A DNA stretch of 37,450 bases. It comes from Bacteroidales bacterium UBA2939 (GTDB lineage: Bacteria; Bacteroidota; Bacteroidia; Bacteroidales; P3). The position numbers and the translations under genes were made by a program. The stretch lies in the NCBI GenBank assembly GCA_002349055.1, contig DECD01000025.1:4198-41647 (forward strand), in the 5' to 3' direction. This document shows positions 33,818 to 37,450 of this stretch, in pieces (the stretch's first letter is position 1; each line of letters opens with the position of its first letter). The notes beneath the pieces were generated by a model. That model made no database searches and was not told where the DNA came from. It saw only the letters and a list, made by a program, of their open reading frames with translations.

Positions 33818-34300
33818 ATGAGACACGGTTGCAAAGTAAATCATCTGTCAAGAACCCACGCCCATCGCGTTGCTATGCTTTCCAACATGGCCACCTCGCT
33901 TATCCTGCATAAGCGCATCGAGACCACCGTTGCCAAAGCCAAAGCCCTCCGCGTGTATGTCGAGCCGCTCATCAGCCGCTCCAAAGAGGACTCCACCCAC
34001 AACCGCCGTATCGTCTTCAGCTACCTCCACAGCAAAGAGGCCGTCAACGAACTCTTCCGCGAGATTTCGCAGAAGGTCGCTGGCCGTCCCGGTGGCTACA
34101 CCCGCATCCTGAAGACCGGCATCCGTCACGGTGACAACTCCGAGATGGCTATCATCGAACTCGTCGACTACAACGAGAACATGCTCAAAGACACCACCAA
34201 GAAGGCTGCCAAGAGCACCCGTCGTAGCCGCGCCAAGAAAGCCGAGGCCGCTCCCGTCGCCGAGGCTCCCGTGGCCGAAGAGGCTCCCAAGGCTGAGTAA
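33818..34300 (+). CDS. rplQ: Large ribosomal subunit protein bL17 with Ala/Glu/Pro-rich tail
   Basis: A 160-residue bL17 at the tunnel exit. MRHGCKVNHLSRTHAHRVAMLSNMATSLILHKRIETTVAKAKALR and GRPGGYTRILKTGIRHGDNSEMAIIELVDYN form the standard domain of about 125 residues. The remaining 30 or so are a low-complexity extension (KKAEAAPVAEAPVAEEAPKAE). The last 40 bp of the gene, coding for the end of this extension, are duplicated at 37235-37274 beyond the accessory module. It is the last gene of the supercluster, followed by a strong terminator. Confidence 0.98.
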   Translation: MRHGCKVNHLSRTHAHRVAMLSNMATSLILHKRIETTVAKAKALRVYVEPLISRSKEDSTHNRRIVFSYLHSKEAVNELFREISQKVAGRPGGYTRILKTGIRHGDNSEMAIIELVDYNENMLKDTTKKAAKSTRRSRAKKAEAAPVAEAPVAEEAPKAE

Positions 34301-34327
34301 AGAAATAAAAATACTCTCCGACAACAA

Positions 34328-34369
34328 ACGGCAACTTCCCTCTCCAAGGGGAGTTGCCGTTTTTTTTTT
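34328..34369 (+). terminator. Intrinsic terminator of the ribosomal supercluster
   Basis: Arms ACGGCAACT and AGTTGCCGT extend through a T-G pair into CCC/GGG, a stem of about 13 bp, followed by nine or more T residues. Confidence 0.92.
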
Positions 34370-34464
34370 GAAAAAAAATGCCCCCCTGTGTAACATTTTC
34401 CCCAAAAACCTTGTATTTATATATGTGAGGTTTTCGAAAAAAAGAATTTTTTTTAAGCCGGAGT

Positions 34465-34998
34465 ATGCCCATCACTGAACAAGACCCGCAGCGAGAGCTC
34501 TTCCTCGCCCTCCTCCAGCGCCAACGGAGCGTCATCTGGAAGCTGTGCCTGCGCCACGAGCACGACGACCGCCGTGCCGCCGCCGACCTCGTGCAGGAGG
34601 CCGCGCAGGCCCTCTGGCGCTATAGAGGTTCCCTGCGGCCCGACAGCACTCCGCGGCAGGAGCGCCGCTGGGTCGCCTGGCGTGTCCGCGCCATCCTCTA
34701 TGAGCACGACTGCCGCCAGCGCCGCAATCTCCTCGTTCTGGGCCAACCTTACGAAGGGAGCGAGGAGCCCTCCGTCGACGACGACCTCACCTTCGCCGCC
34801 CTCCTCGCCACCCTTCCCCACGCCGACCGCCAGCTCGTCGACCTCCGCCTCGCCGGCTACTCCGACCGCGAGATTGGCGACCGTCTGGGAATCACGGCTG
34901 CCGCCGTGCGTGTCCGCATGTTCCGCCTCGTGCGCCGCCTTCGCCGAGTGGTCGCACGCGAGGAGCAAGCCGTCAATCGCCTTTCCCGACGACAATGA
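34465..34998 (+). CDS. ECF-type RNA polymerase sigma factor
   Basis: A 177-residue sigma-70-family protein of the extracytoplasmic-function type. A region 2-like segment covers about residues 8-75, with AAADLVQEAAQALWRYRG at the usual place of region 2.2-2.3. The region 4 helix-turn-helix lies around LPHADRQLVDLRLAGYSDREIGDRLGITAAAVRVRMFRLVRRL. No region 1 or 3 is present. It is followed by two small membrane-protein genes and two lipoprotein genes on the same strand, so it probably directs transcription of an envelope-related set. No promoter was recognised in the AT-rich 90 bp upstream. No classical FecR-type anti-sigma is encoded next to it. Confidence 0.9.
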   Translation: MPITEQDPQRELFLALLQRQRSVIWKLCLRHEHDDRRAAADLVQEAAQALWRYRGSLRPDSTPRQERRWVAWRVRAILYEHDCRQRRNLLVLGQPYEGSEEPSVDDDLTFAALLATLPHADRQLVDLRLAGYSDREIGDRLGITAAAVRVRMFRLVRRLRRVVAREEQAVNRLSRRQ

Positions 34999-35028
34999 AT
35001 ATTAATCAAAAAAAAAACATAAAACCCT

Positions 35029-35322
35029 ATGAAAGACAAAGACCTTGCCCTGATGCTGCATCTCGACAGCCCCTCGCGGGAGCCTGCCTCCCCCGAGACT
35101 GCCGAGGCCATCCGTGTCGCCGCCCTCCGTGGCTTCGCCCCCTGGGCCGTGCGTCATAGTCGCGTCGCCGCCCTGCGGCGCTATGCCTGTGCCTCTGGCC
35201 TCTCCCTGCTGCTCTGCCTTGGCGTCGTCCGTGCCATGGCGGGTGTCCTCCCCATGATTTCCAGCGACGGCACCCCGCAGGCCGTTGCCGTCGGTGAAAT
35301 AAACTATCTCCTGTCATGCTGA
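35029..35322 (+). CDS. Small single-pass membrane protein in the sigma-factor module
   Basis: A 97-residue protein of no recognised family. The first 50 residues are soluble and begin MKDKDLALMLHLDSP. A membrane segment spans about 53-74 (SLLLCLGVV), followed by a short tail. A soluble N-terminus ahead of one membrane helix, directly behind an ECF sigma gene (30-nt gap), is the layout of many anti-sigma factors, but no anti-sigma motif can be seen. Its last 7 bp overlap the next gene (ATGCTGA), implying coupled translation. Confidence 0.65.
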   Translation: MKDKDLALMLHLDSPSREPASPETAEAIRVAALRGFAPWAVRHSRVAALRRYACASGLSLLLCLGVVRAMAGVLPMISSDGTPQAVAVGEINYLLSC

Positions 35323-35807
35323 AACGACGTCTCATACCTCTTTTGATAGCCTTGGTGCCTCCTTTTGTGGTGCTGGCGGTGCTGCTCGCCCAGCGCAGCA
35401 TTCCTGCCGCCGAGGCCAGCGACCTCTACCGACGGTATGAGCACAGCGAGCACATCAGCGCCACCTTCATCAAGGACTTCCCCATCGACGACACCCTCTG
35501 CGTCGACGTCACCCTGCTGCAGGCCACCGACTCCGCCGGCTGGGAGGCCCTCCGCAGAGACTTTAATGTTCCCACACTGCCGGAGCACTTCCTGGCATTG
35601 ATAGAAGACAAGGATGATAATGTGATGTCCTATAAGGCTTCGTCCGACTACAGAGACTTCTTTGAAGACATGGGAATTAAAAAAGAGTACATTATTGCCA
35701 TATCATGCGTAAAACACAACATAGGTGTATTCCATACCATTACGGAATCTCAGCAAAAAGCAGTATTGCAAAACAATTATAAAAAATCTTTAAAACTTAA
35801 AAAATAG
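35316..35807 (+). CDS. Membrane-anchored hypothetical protein in the sigma-factor module
   Basis: A 163-residue protein with an N-terminal membrane anchor or uncleaved signal (residues 5-25, LIPLLIALVPPFVVLAVLLA). A presumably periplasmic domain of about 130 residues with no recognised family follows. One TLCVDVTLLQATD strand and two tyrosine-rich segments stand out. It starts inside the end of the preceding gene (7-bp overlap). The 3' half is distinctly more AT-rich than the ribosomal cluster. It ends 5 bp before the next gene, so the set looks like one operon. Confidence 0.6.
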   Translation: MLKRRLIPLLIALVPPFVVLAVLLAQRSIPAAEASDLYRRYEHSEHISATFIKDFPIDDTLCVDVTLLQATDSAGWEALRRDFNVPTLPEHFLALIEDKDDNVMSYKASSDYRDFFEDMGIKKEYIIAISCVKHNIGVFHTITESQQKAVLQNNYKKSLKLKK

Positions 35808-35812
35808 TCATT

Positions 35813-36224
35813 ATGAAAAGAACAATCAAAACAATCGCTCTATGTGCGGTCTTGGGCTTCAGTGCAGTCGGATGCCAGAAAGAAGAACACATGAAGAACA
35901 TCAATGTTGTCGCTGCAGACGAAACTTCTCGTACGGTGGTTTATTCCATAGACGGGCAGAGATCGCATCGAACTTAAAGGAGACGAAGCCTGGCATGCCT
36001 TCCTTGAAAGGATGGCGATAATGGCGATGGATGGCTATGAGGTGGTCTTTTGGAACGAAAACCAAGTTCAGCAAGGTATTCCGTCAAAAGATGTTGTGAC
36101 CTACACCACTGCCGACGAAAAAGATGCCATATCATGGTGCAATAGCATGTTTGATGCAGGCTACAAGGTGAGTATGACTTATGATACTACCAATCATGTG
36201 TTCGTGTGCATCGCCATCAAGTGA
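35813..36224 (+). pseudogene. Small lipoprotein gene interrupted by a single-base frameshift
   Basis: The first frame (35813-35977) encodes a lipoprotein signal ending in SAVGC (Cys21) and stops after 54 codons. From the GGG at 35954-35956 the +1 frame carries on coherently as RIELKGDEAWHAFLERM... to a stop at 36224. Removing one G restores a single 136-residue product reading YSIDG-RDRIELKGDE across the junction. The ATG at 36012 is therefore not a credible independent start. The domain, with GYEVVFWNEN and DEKDAISWCNSMFDAGYKVSMTYD, has no family I can name. A real mutation and a sequencing error in the G run are both possible. Confidence 0.8.
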
Positions 36225-36506
36225 ATTATTAACCAATTCCAAAACGCCATGAAAATCATCCATCTCAGCCCCCGGCGATAACCGGTGCGCCGTCGCTCAG
36301 GGGGCAAAAAAGAGGGAGCCCCGAGAGGGAAGAGTGTCTCCAGGGGTCCAATCCACAAGCCACTCTCTCCCTCCTTTCGCAGGCTCCGCAAGGCATAGAA
36401 CATTGCCATGCCTTCAACAGGCATAACGCAGCCCAAACGATTCTATTGTGTGGCATCACGCAGCACCGCAACATTTAACAAAAACATAACCTTTAAAATT
36501 AGAATC
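36225..36506 (+). other. Structured spacer without a convincing gene
   Basis: A 282-bp spacer. A tiny ORF at 36249-36281 (MKIIHLSPRR) overlaps a two-tier stem: GCCCCC (36268-36273) with GGGGGC (36300-36305), enclosing CGGCG (36273-36277) with CGCCG (36288-36292). Further on, GAGAGGGAAGAGTG near 36323 faces CACTCTCTCCCTC near 36360. No T-run follows any of these on the plus strand. The region could hold a small RNA or a long leader for the next lipoprotein gene. Confidence 0.35.
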
Positions 36507-37022
36507 ATGAAAAAGTATAGTATTGTCTTCATAGCCATGGCATTTGCAATGTTCATGGTCTCCTGCGAAAAGGAGGACGAAAAGACCGGCAACGCCACAG
36601 GCGGGTCGGAGGTGTCGGACACCATCCCTCAGGATCCGCAGCCTGTCAACCCCACCGATACGATTGCCCCTCCCGACACCATTGCCCCCCTCGACACCAA
36701 CCGTATATGTCTTAAGGGAACAACTTGGTTTCTCCGTTTTGTATCCGATGAACCCCAATTCAATCATCATGATATAACAGATTATTATTGGTGTTTTGAG
36801 ACCGATACCACCATGGTGGTAAAAGCACACTTGATCGAGTGGGAAGGAGATAGCATTGATTATACCAACCAATACACGGCACCTTATTTCTTTGATGGAA
36901 TAGAAGGCTATTTTGTGACTCCTGTGGGATATGTTGTTGATTTTATGTATAGCCATGAAGAAAAAGCGCTTGTACGAGAGGATGACGGAGGGTATAGATG
37001 GGTCTTCCGGCAGATTGAATAA
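36507..37022 (+). CDS. Hypothetical lipoprotein with Pro/Thr/Asp-rich linker
   Basis: The start is set at 36507, giving a clean lipoprotein signal ending in MFMVSC (Cys20). The in-frame ATG at 36408 would add 33 residues with no signal character. After the lipid anchor comes an acidic linker (CEKEDEK) and a repetitive P/D/T segment (DTIAPPDTIAPLDT) up to about residue 70, then a compact domain of about 100 residues rich in aromatic residues (GTTWFLRFV ... YRWVFRQIE). The layout resembles small lipocalin-like envelope lipoproteins of Bacteroidota, but no family is certain. It closes the module before a strong terminator. Confidence 0.75.
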   Translation: MKKYSIVFIAMAFAMFMVSCEKEDEKTGNATGGSEVSDTIPQDPQPVNPTDTIAPPDTIAPLDTNRICLKGTTWFLRFVSDEPQFNHHDITDYYWCFETDTTMVVKAHLIEWEGDSIDYTNQYTAPYFFDGIEGYFVTPVGYVVDFMYSHEEKALVREDDGGYRWVFRQIE

Positions 37023-37061
37023 CGTTCTTCTTGCGCTGAACGGATAGCAACCTATGCGCCG

Positions 37062-37094
37062 AGCCCCGCCGGTATTCCGGCGGGGCTTTTTTTT
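37062..37094 (+). terminator. Intrinsic terminator of the accessory module
   Basis: AGCCCCGCCGG and CCGGCGGGGCT form a perfect 11-bp stem with a TATT loop, followed by eight T residues in all. Confidence 0.93.
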
Positions 37095-37100
37095 GTATAA

Positions 37101-37230
37101 CCCCGGCTTCTCCCTTGCACCGCATAGCCCCGAACGCCTTACCAACCCCTTGTCATCTCCCTACCAACTCCTACCACGGTAGGTGATGATAGGGCTTTCG
37201 TTATGTTAAAAACCGCATTTTAACATTTTT
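37101..37230 (+). repeat. Dispersed intergenic repeat, copy 2
   Basis: It has the same parts and order as 6930-7027: 11-bp units (CTCCCTACCAA and relatives, about 37136-37167), the hairpin CCTACC-AC-GGTAGG (37170-37183), then GATGATAGGG and an ending TTTTAACATTTTT that matches TTTTAACCTTTTT of copy 1. The exact left end is uncertain. The right end abuts the rplQ-tail remnant within 3 bp. Confidence 0.75.
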
Positions 37231-37232
37231 CC

Positions 37233-37274
37233 ACCGAGGCTTCCGTCGCCGAAGAAGCCCCCAAGGCCGAGTAA
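37233..37274 (+). pseudogene. Orphan duplicate of the 3' end of rplQ
   Basis: The frame reads TEASVAEEAPKAE-stop. From 37235 it matches the last 40 bp of rplQ (34261-34300) at 35 of 40 positions. Of the five differences four are synonymous and one is Pro to Ser. A stop at 37221-37223 and the absence of a start show that the rest of the gene is missing. Homology ends abruptly on both sides. An alternative source is another ribosomal gene with a similar tail, such as rpsP. Confidence 0.75.
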
Positions 37275-37300
37275 GCGCATCTTGACAACTCACACCATCA

Positions 37301-37333
37301 AGGCCCGCTGCCACAAGCAGCGGGCCTTTTCTT
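37301..37333 (+). terminator. Intrinsic terminator behind the rplQ-tail remnant
   Basis: GGCCCGCTGC and GCAGCGGGCC form a perfect 10-bp stem with a CACAA loop, followed by TTTTCTT. It lies 26 bp after the remnant's stop codon, where a gene's own terminator would be. The last 117 bp of the window beyond it show no gene. Confidence 0.85.
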
Positions 37334-37450
37334 AACGGCGAATTTTACGAATTACGCGAACTGTGGTCGGCGACCTTCGCTCATCAAGTTCGCGGGCCAT
37401 AGCAGTGGAGCCAAGCTGACGCTGGTCTTTTTTCTTCTCCCGCTGCGCGA

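Noticed and set aside
36012..36224. Independent 70-codon gene
   Set aside because: The coding signal continues upstream of its ATG in the same frame to the G run at 35954. It is better explained as the downstream half of a frameshifted lipoprotein.

Overview
The window reads as the chromosome of a member of the Bacteroidota, most likely order Bacteroidales. Three things point there. Its promoters follow the phylum's TTTG / TAnnTTTG pattern, with spacers of exactly 20 nt at the three best sites. Most start codons are preceded by A-rich tracts rather than Shine-Dalgarno sequences. The ribosomal gene order (rpsL-rpsG-fusA-rpsJ ... rpoA-rplQ) and the zinc-ligand-poor bL36, uS14 and uS4 also fit. 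I cannot name a genus from the sequence alone.

Layout. (1) Positions 1-6602, minus strand: one uninterrupted reading frame of at least 2200 codons that runs off the window edge. It encodes a giant modular secreted or surface protein with a Calx-beta-like region, an Ig-like region, four InlB/Listeria-Bacteroides repeats, about 16 GLUG-type units, a PKD/SprB-like region and YDG/MBG-type repeats. (2) Positions 6603-7471: a long intergenic region with an orphan promoter, a dispersed 11-bp-periodic repeat, and a block also found upstream of the ribosomal operon. (3) Positions 7472-13193: a complete tripartite RND efflux operon (lipoprotein adaptor, inner-membrane pump, outer-membrane factor). (4) Positions 13194-13878: a repeat-rich spacer with two 90-bp near-identical copies and several palindromes. 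(5) Positions 13879-15489: a lipoprotein with two SUMF1/FGE-like domains. (6) Positions 15768-34369: the streptomycin/S10/spc/alpha ribosomal supercluster, including two genes under 60 codons (rpmD, rpmJ), ending at a strong terminator after rplQ. (7) Positions 34465-37022: an accessory module of an ECF-type sigma factor, two small membrane proteins, a frameshifted lipoprotein and a second lipoprotein. (8) Positions 37101-37333: a second copy of the dispersed repeat that abuts an orphan duplicate of the last 40 bp of rplQ, followed by its own terminator.

How it works together. The ribosomal cluster supplies 27 ribosomal proteins plus EF-G, SecY, methionine aminopeptidase, IF-1 and the RNA polymerase alpha subunit, apparently from one main promoter at 15768-15799 with possible internal promoters. 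The efflux operon and the ribosomal operon share a homologous block of about 120 bp just upstream of similarly built promoters.

The most unusual feature is that the sigma-factor/lipoprotein module lies between two copies of the rplQ 3' end (34261-34300 and 37235-37274). Four of the five differences between the copies are synonymous in the rplQ frame. This looks like a scar of integration or recombination at the 3' end of rplQ, but no integrase is present in the interval.
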